The notes below the pieces were generated by a model. That model worked only from the letters and a program-made list of their open reading frames with translations. It had not been told where the DNA came from and searched no databases. This document shows positions 1 through 12,156 of a stretch of 64,000 nucleotides of DNA, piece after piece. A program made the translations under genes and the position numbers. The stretch's first letter is position 1. Each line of letters starts with the position of its first letter. This DNA comes from Halichondria panicea (taxonomy: Eukaryota; Porifera; Demospongiae; Suberitida; Halichondriidae). Where the stretch lies: the NCBI RefSeq assembly GCF_963675165.1, contig NC_087377.1:13326198-13390197 (forward strand), given 5' to 3'.

Positions 1-3000
1 TGAATTGAACCCACTCACGGGAACGTAAAACTATTGCTAGTGAATTGAACCCATGCACTCACGGGAACGTAAAATTATTGCTAGTGAATTGAACCCACTC
101 ACGGGAACGTAAAACTATTGCTAGTGAATTGAACCCACTCACGGGAACGCAAAACTATTGCTAGTGAATTGAACCCACTCACGGGAACGCAAAACTATTG
201 CTAGTGAATTGAACCCACTCAAGGGAACGTAAAACTATTGCTAGTGAATTGAACCCACTCACGGGAACGTAAAACTATTGCTAGTGAAGTGAACCCATGC
301 ACTCACGGCAACTTAAAACTATTGCTAGTGAATTGAACCCACTCACGGCAACTTAAAACTATTGTTAGTGAATTGAACCCACTCACGGGAACGTAAAACT
401 ATTGCTAGTGAATTGAACCCACTCACGGGAACGCAAAACTATTGCTAGTGAATTGAACCCACTCACGGGAACGCAAAACTATTGCTAGTGAATTGAACCC
501 ACTCAAGGGAACGTAAAACTATTGCTAGTGAATTGAACCCACTCACGGGAACGTAAAACTATTGCTAGTGAAGTGAACCCATGCACTCACGGCAGCTTAA
601 AACTATTGCTAGTGAATTGAACCCACTCACGGCAACTTAAAACTATTGCTAGTGAATTGAACCCACTCACGGGAACGTAAAACTATTGCTAGTGAATTGA
701 ACCCACTCACGGGAACGCAAAACTATTGCTAGTGAATTAAACCCACTCACAAGAACGCAAAACTATTGCTAGTGAATTGAACCCACTCACGGGAACGTAA
801 AACTATTGCTAGTGAATTGAACCCACTCACAGGAAAGTAAAACTATTGCTAGTGAATTGAACCCAGTCACGGGAACGTAAAACTATTGCTAGTGAATTGA
901 ACCCACTCACGGGAACGTAAAACTATTGCTAGTGAATTGAACCCATTCACGGGAACGCAAAACTATTGCTAGTGAATTGAACCCACTCACGGGAACGCAA
1001 AACTATTGCTAGTGAATTGAACCCACTCACGGGAACGCAAAACTATTGCTAGTGAATTGAACCCACTCACGGGAAAGCAAAACTATTGCTAGTGAATTGA
1101 ATCCACTCAAGGGAACGTAAAACTATTGCTAGTGAATTGAACCCACTCACGGGAACGTAAAACTATTGCTAGTGAAATGAACCCATGCACTCACGGCAAC
1201 TTAAAACTATTGCTAGTGAATTGAACCCACTCACGGCAACTTAAAACTATTGCTAGTGAATTGAACCCACTCACGGGAACGTAAAACTATTGCTAGTGAA
1301 TTGAACCCACTCACGGGAACGTAAAACTATTGCTAGTGAATTGAACCCACTCACGGGAACGTAAAACTATTGCTAGTGAATTGAACCCACTCACGGGAAC
1401 GTAAAACTATTGCTAGTGAATTGAACCCACTCACGGGAAAGTAAAACTATTGCTAGTGAATTGAACCCACTCACGGGAACGTAAAACTATTGCTAGTGAA
1501 TTGAACCACTCACGGGAACGCAAAACTATTGCTAGTGAATTGAACCCACTCACGGGAACGCAAAACTATTGCTAGTGAATTGAACCCACTCAGGGAACGC
1601 AAAACTATTGCTAGTGAATTGAACCTACTCAAGGGAACGTAAAACTATTGCTAGTGAATTGAACCCACTCACGGGAACGTAAAACTATTGCTAGTGAATT
1701 GAACCCACTCACGGGAACGTAAAACTATTGCTAGTGAATTGAACCCATGCACTCACGGGAACGTAAAATTATTGCTAGTGAATTGAACCCACTCACGGGA
1801 ACGTAAAACTATTGCTAGTGAATTGAACCCACTCACGGGAACGCAAAACTATTGCTAGTGAATTGAACCCACTCACGGGAACGCAAAACTATTGCTAGTG
1901 AATTGAACCCACTCAGGGAACGCAAAACTATTGCTAGTGAATTGAACCCACTCAAGGGAACGCAAAACTATTGCTAGTGAATTGAACCCACTCACGGGAA
2001 CGCAAAACTATTGCTAGTGAATTGAACCCACTCAAGGGAACGTAAAACTATTGCTAGTGAATTGAACCCACTCACGGGAACGTAAAACTATTGCTAGTGA
2101 AGTGAACCCATGCACTCACGGCAGCTTAAAACTATTGCTAGTGAATTGAACCCACTCACGGGAACGCAAAACTATTGCTAGTGAATTGAACCCACTCACG
2201 GGAACGCAAAACTATTGCTAGTGAATTGAACCCACTCAGGGAACGCAAAACTATTGCTAGTGAATTGAACCCACTCAAGGGAACGCAAAACTATTGCTAG
2301 TGAATTGAACCCACTCACGGGAACGCAAAACTATTGCTAGTGAATTGAACCCACTCAAGGGAACGTAAAACTATTGCTAGTGAATTGAACCCACTCACGG
2401 GAACGTAAAACTATTGCTAGTGAAGTGAACCCATGCACTCACGGCAGCTTAAAACTATTGCTAGTGAATTGAACCCACTCACGGCAACTTAAAACTATTG
2501 CTAGTGAATTGAACCCACTCACGGGAACATAAAACTATTGCTAGTGAATTGAACCCACTCACGGGAACGCAAAACTATTGCTAGTGAATTGAACCCACTC
2601 ATGGGAACGTAAAACTGAACGTAAAACTATTGCTAGTGAATTGAACCCACTCACGGGAACGCAAAACTATTGCTAGTGAATTGAACCCACTCACGGGAAC
2701 GCAAAACTATTGCTAGTGAATTGAACCCACTCAGGGAACGCAAAACTATTGCTAGTGAATTGAACCCACTCAAGGGAACGTAAAACTATTGCTAGTGAAT
2801 TGAACCCACTCACGGGAACGTAAAACTATTGCTAGTGAAGTGAACCCATGCACTCACGGCAACTTAAAACTATTGCTAGTGAATTGAACCCACTCAAGGG
2901 AAAGTAAAACTATTGCTAGTGAATTGAACCCACTCACGGGAACGTAAAACTATTGCTAGTGAATTGAACCCACTCACGGGAACGTAAAACTATTGCTAGT

Positions 3001-6000
3001 GAATTGAACCCATTCACGGGAACGCAAAACTATTGCTAGTGAATTGAACCCACTCAAGGGAACGTAAAACTATTGCTAGTGAATTGAACCCACTCACGGG
3101 AACGTAAAACTATTGCTAGTGAAGTGAACCCATGCACTCACGGCAACTTAAAACTATTGCTAGTGAATTGAACCCACTCACGGCAACTTAAAACTATTGT
3201 TAGTGAATTGAACCCACTCACGGGAACGTAAAACTATTGCTAGTGAATTGAACCCACTCACGGGAACGCAAAACTATTGCTAGTGAATTGAACCCACTCA
3301 CGGGAACGCAAAACTATTGCTAGTGAATTGAACCCACTCAAGGGAACGTAAAACTATTGCTAGTGAATTGAACCCACTCACGGGAACGTAAAACTATTGC
3401 TAGTGAAGTGAACCCATGCACTCACGGCAGCTTAAAACTATTGCTAGTGAATTGAACCCACTCACGGCAACTTAAAACTATTGCTAGTGAATTGAACCCA
3501 CTCACAGGAACATAAAACTATTGCTAGTGAATTGAACCCACTCACGGGAACGCAAAACTATTGCTAGTGAATTAAACCCACTCACAAGAACGCAAAACTA
3601 TTGCTAGTGAATTGAACCCACTCACGGGAACGTAAAACTATTGCTAGTGAATTGAACCCACTCACAGGAAAGTAAAACTATTGCTAGTGAATTGAACCCA
3701 CTCACGGGAACGTAAAACTATTGCTAGTGAAGTGAACCCACTCACGGGAACGTAAAACTATTGCTAGTGAATTGAACCCATTCACGGGAACGCAAAACTA
3801 TTGCTAGTGAATTGAACCCACTCATGGGAACGTAAAACTGAACGTAAAACTATTGCTAGTGAATTGAACCCACTCACGGGAACGCAAAACTATTGCTAGT
3901 GAATTGAACCCACTCACGGGAACGCAAAACTATTGCTAGTGAATTGAACCCACTCAGGGAACGCAAAACTATTGCTAGTGAATTGAACCCACTCAAGGGA
4001 ACGTAAAACTATTGCTAGTGAATTGAACCCACTCACGGGAACGTAAAACTATTGCTAGTGAAGTGAACCCATGCACTCACGGCAACTTAAAACTATTGCT
4101 AGTGAATTGAACCCACTCAAGGGAAAGTAAAACTATTGCTAGTGAATTGAACCCACTCACGGGAACGTAAAACTATTGCTAGTGAATTGAACCCACTCAC
4201 GGGAACGCAAAACTATTGCTAGTGAATTGAACCCACTCATGGGAACGTAAAACTGAACGTAAAACTATTGCTAGTGAATTGAACCCACTCACGGGAACGC
4301 AAAACTATTGCTAGTGAATTGAACCCACTCACGGGAACGCAAAACTATTGCTAGTGAATTGAACCCACTCAGGGAACGCAAAACTATTGCTAGTGAATTG
4401 AACCCACTCAAGGGAACGTAAAACTATTGCTAGTGAATTGAACCCACTCACGGGAACGTAAAACTATTGCTAGTGAAGTGAACCCATGCACTCACGGCAA
4501 CTTAAAACTATTGCTAGTGAATTGAACCCACTCAAGGGAAAGTAAAACTATTGCTAGTGAATTGAACCCACTCACGGGAACGTAAAACTATTGCTAGTGA
4601 ATTGAACCCACTCACGGGAACGTAAAACTATTGCTAGTGAATTGAACCCATTCACGGGAACGCAAAACTATTGCTAGTGAATTGAACCCACTCAAGGGAA
4701 CGTAAAACTATTGCTAGTGAATTGAACCCACTCACGGGAACGTAAAACTATTGCTAGTGAAGTGAACCCATGCACTCACGGCAACTTAAAACTATTGCTA
4801 GTGAATTGAACCCACTCACGGCAACTTAAAACTATTGTTAGTGAATTGAACCCACTCACGGGAACGTAAAACTATTGCTAGTGAATTGAACCCACTCACG
4901 GGAACGCAAAACTATTGCTAGTGAATTGAACCCACTCACGGGAACGCAAAACTATTGCTAGTGAATTGAACCCACTCAAGGGAACGTAAAACTATTGCTA
5001 GTGAATTGAACCCACTCACGGGAACGTAAAACTATTGCTAGTGAAGTGAACCCATGCACTCACGGCAGCTTAAAACTATTGCTAGTGAATTGAACCCACT
5101 CACGGCAACTTAAAACTATTGCTAGTGAATTGAACCCACTCACGGGAACATAAAACTATTGCTAGTGAATTGAACCCACTCACGGGAACGCAAAACTATT
5201 GCTAGTGAATTAAACCCACTCACAAGAACGCAAAACTATTGCTAGTGAATTGAACCCACTCACGGGAACGTAAAACTATTGCTAGTGAATTGAACCCACT
5301 CACAGGAAAGTAAAACTATTGCTAGTGAATTGAACCCACTCACGGGAACGTAAAACTATTGCTAGTGAATTGAACCCACTCACGGGAACGTAAAACTATT
5401 GCTAGTGAATTGAACCCATTCACGGGAACGCAAAACTATTGCTAGTGAATTGAACCCACTCATGGGAACGTAAAACTGAACGTAAAACTATTGCTAGTGA
5501 ATTGAACCCACTCACGGGAACGCAAAACTATTGCTAGTGAATTGAACCCACTCACGGGAACGCAAAACTATTGCTAGTGAATTGAACCCACTCAGGGAAC
5601 GCAAAACTATTGCTAGTGAATTGAACCCACTCAAGGGAACGTAAAACTATTGCTAGTGAATTGAACCCACTCACGGGAACGTAAAACTATTGCTAGTGAA
5701 GTGAACCCATGCACTCACGGCAACTTAAAACTATTGCTAGTGAATTGAACCCACTCAAGGGAAAGTAAAACTATTGCTAGTGAATTGAACCCACTCACGG
5801 GAACGTAAAACTATTGCTAGTGAATTGAACCCACTCACGGGAACGCAAAACTATTGCTAGTGAATTGAACCCACTCACGGGAACGCAAAACTATTGCTAG
5901 TGAATTGAACCCACTCATGGGAACGTAAAACTATTGCTAGTGAATTTAACCCACTCACGGGAACGCAAAACTATTGCTAGTGAATTGAACCCACTCACGG

Positions 6001-6050
6001 GAACGCAAAACTATTGTTAGTGAATTGAACCCACTCATGGGAACGCAAAA
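1..6050. repeat. 40-bp satellite array
   Basis: About 150 head-to-tail copies of a 40-bp unit beginning TGAATTGAACCCACTCACGG and ending ACTATTGCTAG, running off the left edge. Variants include a 44-bp unit with an extra TGCA (CCCATGCACTC), a 38-bp unit (CACTCAGGGAACGC), a GGCAACTT/GGCAGCTT type, and one with an internal 10-bp duplication (GAACGTAAAACT repeated). The unit is not a multiple of three and no long reading frame exists, so it is non-coding. Units are typically over 90% alike. Confidence 0.98.
2601..5876. repeat. 1638-bp higher-order repeat inside the satellite
   Basis: Marker variants recur at an exact 1638-bp offset. The internally duplicated monomer starts at 2601 and 4239, and again at 3824 and 5462. 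The TTAAACCC/ACAAG monomer lies at 3571 and 5209. The GAAGTGAACCCATGCA monomer lies at 3122 and 4760, and at 3406 and 5044. One period is about 41 monomers and two periods are present. A block from about 287 to 960 matches 3122-3800 at an offset of 2835 bp. Confidence 0.9.
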
Positions 6051-6051
6051 A

Positions 6052-6436
6052 GCACAAACTACAAAACACAGTCAAACATGCAAGGGGGGAGTACAGAGCA
6101 AAAAACACAAACTACAAAACACAGTCACACATGCAAGGGGGGAGTACAGTGCAAAAAGCGCAAATTAAAAAACACAGTCACACATGCAAGGGGGGAGTAC
6201 AGCGCAAAAAGCACAAACTACAAAACACAGTCAAACATGCAAGGGGGGAGTACAGCGCAAAAAGCACAAACTACAAAACACAGTCACACATACAAGGGGG
6301 AAGTACAACGCAAAAAGCACAAACTACAAAACACAGTCACACATGCAAGGGGGGAGTACAGCGCAAAAAGCACAAACTACAAAACACAGTCACACATGCA
6401 AGGGGGAGTACAGCGCAAAAAGCACAAACTACAAAA
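6052..6436. repeat. 53-bp minisatellite
   Basis: About 7 copies of a 53-bp unit containing GCACAAACTACAAAACACAG, then TCACACATGCAAGGGGGGAG and TACAGCGCAAAAA. It starts directly at the end of the 40-bp array, where both share GAACGCAAAA. Because 53 is not a multiple of three and the unit lacks stops, all three plus frames are open and give the same peptides in rotation; this is not evidence of a gene. Confidence 0.95.
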
Positions 6437-6885
6437 CGTTTTGTAAGGGAAAGAGTCACACTCTGCACGCGGCAGTACTCACTGTTTCTTAGGTCGATTG
6501 TATTTTTATCTGACGTCTAATGGCTGGATCATCATCAGCATCCAACAGAGGGAACAACTGACCCTCAAGAATCTAACAAGTGAGAGAACAATCAGACCAC
6601 TCACTCACTAGTAGATAATTCCACCATAACAATTATTATCTTAAACATTTTTATTTGAACTTGAGCTGCAATAATTGAGTAAGTTATAAATGATGCCCAC
6701 TTTACAGTGCAAGTACAATCAATTGCTATATACCTCTTCCAGGAGGTGCGTGAACGATTCCCAAATCCAGATAGAGTTCCATACACAGACTTCCAGTCTT
6801 CTACTTCCTTTATTGTTTAATTATGTAAAATGCAAATATAAAATGCTGATTGGCTAGTCAAAATTTGCACGGATACATACTTACT
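6437..6885. other. Gene-free stretch; one weak exon candidate
   Basis: No convincing gene. On the minus strand near 6735-6800 a short open block (with the residues DWKSVYGTLSGFGNRS) ends at a possible donor AAGAG|GTATAT. It lies beyond the stop codon of the transposase-like gene and matches nothing I recognise. Confidence 0.4.
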
Positions 6886-9369
6886 TTATATGTCTTCATA
6901 AAGATCTTCGTCAAGTACATGTACACCATCGTTTAATAGGTCCTCGTTTTCATCTACTGGCTCATCTGATTGCTCAGGTTGCACGTCCTCTACAAACTCA
7001 CTGCACATATATACATGTAGCAAAATTATAAAATTATATGTAAAATAAATTATGTAGATTGCACATAAAATATATTACGCAGTACCTGAGGTCAACTTTT
7101 CTCTGCTGCTCGTAATTCTCCCATATTCTCCGGCAAAGTTGAACGATTTTTCCTTCAGCACTCTTACGGGAGTCCTACGATCCGGTCTTCTCATGTCCTG
7201 AACCAGTCGTTCACTTGTACACCCTCTACGTACATTCTCGTTCTGAAGTAAACAAATGAATGAATGTACAGTCACACATACATTATTAGCCAGCATAACG
7301 TACCCAGTCCATAATAGCAAGGTTCATTCTCATGTTGAATGTAGCTTCCCCAAAGTGTACACGTTTCGAGATGTATGTGAGCAGCTGGTGATTGAAAGAC
7401 TCCACCCAGAATGTGTCTCGACACTGTAAAAACAACATCATATGAATTTTAATATAATTAGAAAAAAACCTCACTCGACAATATGATTCGGCATTCTTGT
7501 AAATAAGGGTGTCTTTTAGTGCTGACGTGAATGACTCGATTGCAAGAGGATCCTCAAGTTTTATCTTCGTGGGCTTGTACCCTGGACGCTTACAGGGTGA
7601 CGCTTCGTCACAATCTGAGTGCTCGTTCTGAGAACACGATTATAAATATTATTGGTGTACAGAGTACGGACAACTTGTTATCATACACACTCACCTGATA
7701 ATGTTTAACGATATTCAGAATGTTCTTTCTTAGATTGTCTGCTGACTGCTCACAGTTCTTCATACAGTAGTACAAGTGAACTTTCGTACTTTTACCTATT
7801 GACAAATATTTTTATGTTACTGAGCACTTTTATAATCAAAGCTTACGTTTGTCAGATAACTCTGGAAACCACGTCTTTCCTTGAGCCTTTTTGGTCCCAA
7901 TTGCTACTTTCTTCATCTTCTTCGCTACATTCTTAGTGCCTGAAAATACACGGACACGGTAATAATTGAGATTTGAGATTCTACACACTTACCATGCCAT
8001 GTGTCGTACGAGTTTGTAAGGTTGAGATCATCAGTGACAAATCTCTTGACTACTGGCTGATTATCATGTGCTACTTCAACAATATTGAGACCTAAGACAT
8101 AATATCCACAAAAAATAAACACAACCTCATAATGTTGATGCTTGAACATACCTTTATCTATGACTTCCGGAAGAACTATCTTAGTACACGCTACTTCTCG
8201 AGTCTGAGCACAGATGCCTGGAAACAGTCGAACACCCAACAATTCTTTTCGTACTAGAAAAAGATAATTTTCATATGATAAACGACAGCAGCACACTTGT
8301 AGAGATAATGAAAATAATTAGTTTACCTTCCCGAGAGACAGGGAACAGTCGTGTTATAAGCATTTGCTGTTGAGTCGTGGCGAGCATCTGTTATTACCCA
8401 CTATATTGATAAAGTCATTACTGAAAAACAAAAACAAAACTAGCACATAAGAATTCATTACCTCACCGTCCTGCGAGTAACCAGGCAATGCCTTCACTTC
8501 GTCAATCGCTCTCAACATGGATGCCTTGGCACAAGCGTTCACGACGTCTAAGTATCCACCTTTCTTGTACACTGTAACGTCACAGTGTTTTGTAAGAGTA
8601 CAATTATAACACTCACTTACTTGACGAAATATACCATGAACTAACTTTTCCCAAGCCAGCATGACTACTAAAGTGAAGGTACTGGCTTGGGAGAACTCCA
8701 GCACAAGTAAAAGCATGGACGATCCTGCAATAAATAGGATTCCAAGTTAATCTTGAAAACGTATGGAATTATACTCACTTTTGATTGACAAGGTATCGTC
8801 CACCGAGTGTTCGCGAGCTAGCCCACCACTGTCGCTTTCCACATTTTCCACACTTGAATTCAAATCGGACAACATGCCCGTTCTGAAAAACAATATTATA
8901 TTGCATACATCATGTATTGGGGTCTATTGGATCAGAAATACCTGGCGAAAATTGGTCGGCCTACGACAATAAGATTGGCACTGGTCACATGCTTGGGATA
9001 GGCCAGTGAAAAGACGGAACAAAGTCTTCAGTTCACACACGAACAACTGTTCATCACTAGCGTCAGTATATTGCTAGTAAATATTCCTAAACAAGAAGTA
9101 ACGTCTTTATACTAAGCTATTGACACACACAAACCTGAATTCTCCAACATTGGGAAGACTTTGGATTTATCAGATTGTAGGTCTTCTCCCTCAGGAACAG
9201 CACCTGCCTGCTCCTGCTCCTGCTCCAACTTGTCCAACAGGACAGAAATAAGCTCTCTGCTGTCCAAGGGTAATGAGCCTCTAGCTGTAGCAGCAAGAGA
9301 ACGCTTTGCCCTATCTATCCTAGCTACAAAAGCCTGCTTTGCATCTTCAGTATCGAAATTCAGCTCCAT
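6886..9369 (-). CDS. Intron-rich DDE transposase-like gene (Kolobok-like?), one apparent frameshift
   Basis: Fourteen exons can be traced: 9369-9135, 9056-8942, 8882-8779, 8724-8621, 8571-8462, 8400-8327, 8253-8152, 8091-7993, 7939-7847, 7795-7695, 7627-7475, 7423-7314, 7242-7086, 6989-6886. The chosen start is the Met of MELNFDTEDAKQAF; the open frame upstream enters a transposon end. Seen in order: a Cys pair (ACDQC), a CGKCG zinc-ribbon-like motif, then WVITDARHDS, VAHDNQ...YDTWH and CRDTFWVESFNHQ, whose acidic residues fit a D-D-E catalytic core. The pattern matches an invertebrate family of transposase-derived proteins; assignment to Kolobok is from memory and tentative. Exon 8253-8152 starts in one frame (KRIVGCSTVSR) and ends in another (QTREVACTKIV), so it carries a frameshift or hides an intron. 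The exon 1/2 junction needs a non-optimal donor. All other junctions keep frame. It may be a domesticated host gene or a recently dead element. Confidence 0.75.
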
Positions 9370-9513
9370 TTGGTACCGAAAACCATGCCTAGCATGCTTC
9401 TTCTTGGGTAGAGAACGAGAGTTGTCACATCTTTCAGCCAATTTTTTTTTGCTCTTTTTTGAACAAAGTATCTTGTGAGCCAAGGTGCTACATGCATGCA
9501 GGTACGTATAAGG

Positions 9514-10284
9514 TAGCCTCCTTTGCAGCCTCTCCTTTTTCTGTTCTTTGTCATAGTTCAATAAGATAAAATACGGGACTAATTGGAGGAACAAAGAAAG
9601 AAAGAAGGAAGAGACTAAGAAAAAGGAGAGCCTAGACGAGTGGTACACAAGTGAAAATGAATGTGGGCAATCACTAGCTGGGCGGAGCCTAGTTGGGCGG
9701 AGTCCAACCAGCGTTGGTTGGACTCCACCCAACTAGGCGGAGCCTGACAGAGCCTACGTAAGCCAGAATCAACATCGTAGACGAGGGCTTACCTAGTAAA
9801 GACTAAAGAGACTAAATATCTAAATTTAGCTCAGTTTTTTTTCCTGAGTTCAGAACAGACCCACTTGATTAGTAGATATAATTATTACAGCAGTATAGTC
9901 TACTCTACTCTACTCTAGTCTACTCTACTCTACTCTAGTCTACTCTACTCTACTCTAGTCTACTCTACTCTACTCTAGTCTTTCATACTTCCTCTACTGA
10001 CTAAAGGTCTCACAAAGGCTGACTCTACTGCACTGTACTGCACTGTACTGTTCATAACAGATTATGTTCCTGGTAAATGCGCTCCAAGTACTGTGTGGGA
10101 GGACAGTTATTGAGGTTTTCTCTCGCCCACGCTCGTTAAAATTTGTCTACTTCAGTAGGGGATCACGGGACTTAGCAAGGCAGCTCTTCTTTTTCTTAGT
10201 TGCTTCCTTCTTTCTTTCTTTGTTCCTCCAATATTTCTCTTCTGTGACAAAGAACAGAAAAAGGAGAGGCTGCGAAGGAGGCTA
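9514..10284. mobile_element. Non-autonomous DNA transposon, 9-bp target duplication (Mutator-like?)
   Basis: The ends are inverted: TAGCCTCCTTTGCAGCCTC at left and GAGGCTGCGAAGGAGGCTA at right, with inverted similarity continuing for over 100 bp through a run of GAAAGAAAGAAGG. It is flanked by CGTATAAGG (9505-9513) and GGTATAAGG (10285-10293), 8 of 9 bases equal. Inside are four copies of a 20-bp TCTACTC unit (9899-9979) and a smaller palindrome (9688-9735, TTGGGCGGAGTCCAACC). No transposase is encoded. A larger relative lies at 50376-51694. It sits just upstream of the transposase-like gene's first exon and supplies the spurious upstream frame there. Confidence 0.85.
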
Positions 10285-10320
10285 GGTATAAGGGGCGTAT
10301 CAAAGTAAAACCATGCGTGC

Positions 10321-10803
10321 ATGAAGCGAGCAGTGAAGCAAAAGAGGCCAGAGAGTTTACCGCACGCGGCCATATTTAATCATTTCCGCCTCGAGTGCCC
10401 AGGGCACGCCCCTTTTATAGTCAGCATGCTCGTTGAAGAAGAAGCGAAGTGTGTTGCTGGAAGAGGTGAGTTTCTTTGCTTGCTTGTAGCTCGCATGTTT
10501 GCAGGAATGTTACGCTAGGAAGCCTTTTTTGAAGCATTGTAGTTGTCTATTTGGTCATGTTTTATTGATTGCTATTGACTTGATTTTTTTGCAGCCGTGA
10601 TACAAAAACATCGCGAACCATCCAGTGTGTTGCAGAAACAGCGCGAGCTTTCCACTGTGTTGCAGAACATCGCGAGCATTTCACCAGGCTGTGTTGCAGA
10701 AACAGCGCAGGCCTTTTACTGTGTTGCAGAACCATCGCGAATATCCAGCCATGGAAAGATAGAGCTGGATCATCGGAAGCAGTGCAGGCTGCAGGAGTCA
10801 TTT
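10321..10803 (+). CDS. Candidate two-exon 5' end of an unknown gene
   Basis: Exon 10321-10465/6 opens with ATG (MKRAVKQKRPESLP) and ends at GAAGAG|GTGAGT. A second open block starts after a T-rich tract and TTTGCAG at 10594 and ends at TCATTT|GTAAGT (10803), in phase with the first. The second block carries about four degenerate copies of a roughly 32-bp unit (GTGTTGCAGAAACAGCGCGAG), so its protein is low-complexity. No family is recognised and no downstream exon was found. It may be a transcribed repeat only. Confidence 0.3.
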
Positions 10804-12156
10804 GTAAGTTGAAACTATACGTCTGCATGTTCATCTTGTGTGTAGCTTGTTGCATGTGGTGTGTGTGTATCTTGTTGCATTCGATTGTTCACTCTCTGGC
10901 CTTTGAGTGTATCGGTGTTGCTTTGTTTGTTGAGAGTGGAAGGTTTATGTTCTGGTATTCCGTGTGTCTAAGTGTGGTGGCCCCTTCTTGACTGTGAGGT
11001 GTGTAGGTCATGCATGCAGCTTAATAGATACATACTTGCCAGCAAAGCGCACGTTAAATGCATGTATGCACGGCTAAACTCGTGTCGACAACGCTTTTTG
11101 TGTACTGTTTTAAATACGCATGGCTAAGAGTATATTACCTGCATGGCCTTGAACCCTTTGGTGGGGGGGGGGGGAGGAGGAGGGATGGTGTCCATAGCAC
11201 TGAAGTAATCAATCAGAATGTGTGTGGAAGGTTCTTCAACAGTCGGGTCGCAGGACAGCATCTTCTTGTTCTTGAAACCATTGTCGAACCAGCCTTCGGG
11301 GTGCAAAGATGGATTACTCATGGCACTCCAGTCTATTGAGGGAGCACTCTGCCGTTAGTAACTGCCTAAAGGGAAAGCAGCACAGGATCCTGCCATAATT
11401 GGGATCTCGTTATCAGTTCCAATAGTTAGTTTAATAGCTAGGATCATTAGAATAGCTAGCTATAATATAGTTAGACAACTGCTGCTTATGCTAATCTGTT
11501 ATGACAGCTTTTTTAGGATCTTAACTCTGTGCCTACTGCACATGGAATTGGTAAGTTCAGGCTTTAACTAAACTATAGGTGTGCCAAGGGAACTGTAGCT
11601 TTTGACTGGATTAGTGAAGAGTAGTCTTGAGCACTTGTGCAAGCCTTGCGTGCCAGGCTTGTTGCAACTGGAGTCGACGAGGTCTTCAAGAGCAAGGAGG
11701 TGTTGTCTCTGTGAGTCTACTGTTGTTGAACCATCCCACACATTCTGGTTGATTACTTCTGTGCTAGATTAGTTAATGGTACTCACAGTCACAGGGTCCC
11801 TTTAGTTTATTATGCCCTTATTGTATTAGTCCCTTGGGCAAGGAAACTACTGGACTACTGGTGGTGGTCCTTCTGTGGTTGATTTGATTGCATGTAGTTA
11901 CTGTTGTTTTAAACAGAATGCTGTGGGTTTGTTTGCTGACATCGTAACAATTAAAAATGTATACACTGGTACAAGCTTGTTGTGAAAGTTAACGAAACTA
12001 ACCGATAAGCAACAAGTGGCAGCTGAGGGTGGTCCAATCCACACAGTTGTGTAACCGGTGCTACCAGATCATTGTCCAAAATGACAGATTTTCCTAGGAA
12101 AAGTTAGCTCCAAAGTAATAATTATTCTGTATTTACAAACAGCAATAGAAATTTAC
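10804..12156. other. Gene-free stretch with a poly-G tract
   Basis: No supported gene. A pure G run at 11162-11173 followed by GGAGGAGGAGGG could form a quadruplex. A minus-strand open block at about 11140-11335 (HPEGWFDNGFKN..., then PPPPPPP) is open but unrecognised, and partly made by the G run. Confidence 0.5.

Noticed and set aside
1-6050. CRISPR-like regular repeats
   Set aside because: Units are contiguous with no unique spacers; this is satellite DNA in a eukaryote.
6078-6520. Three overlapping plus-strand open frames of about 100-130 codons
   Set aside because: They are one 53-bp repeat read in rotating frames with no splice, start or family support.
9370-9732. N-terminal extension of the transposase-like frame
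   Set aside because: The upstream half is translated from the inverted end of the transposon at 9514-10284, and the family pattern begins near MELNFDTE.
11058-11339. Frames across the poly-G tract on both strands
   Set aside because: Depend on a homopolymer prone to length error and match nothing known.
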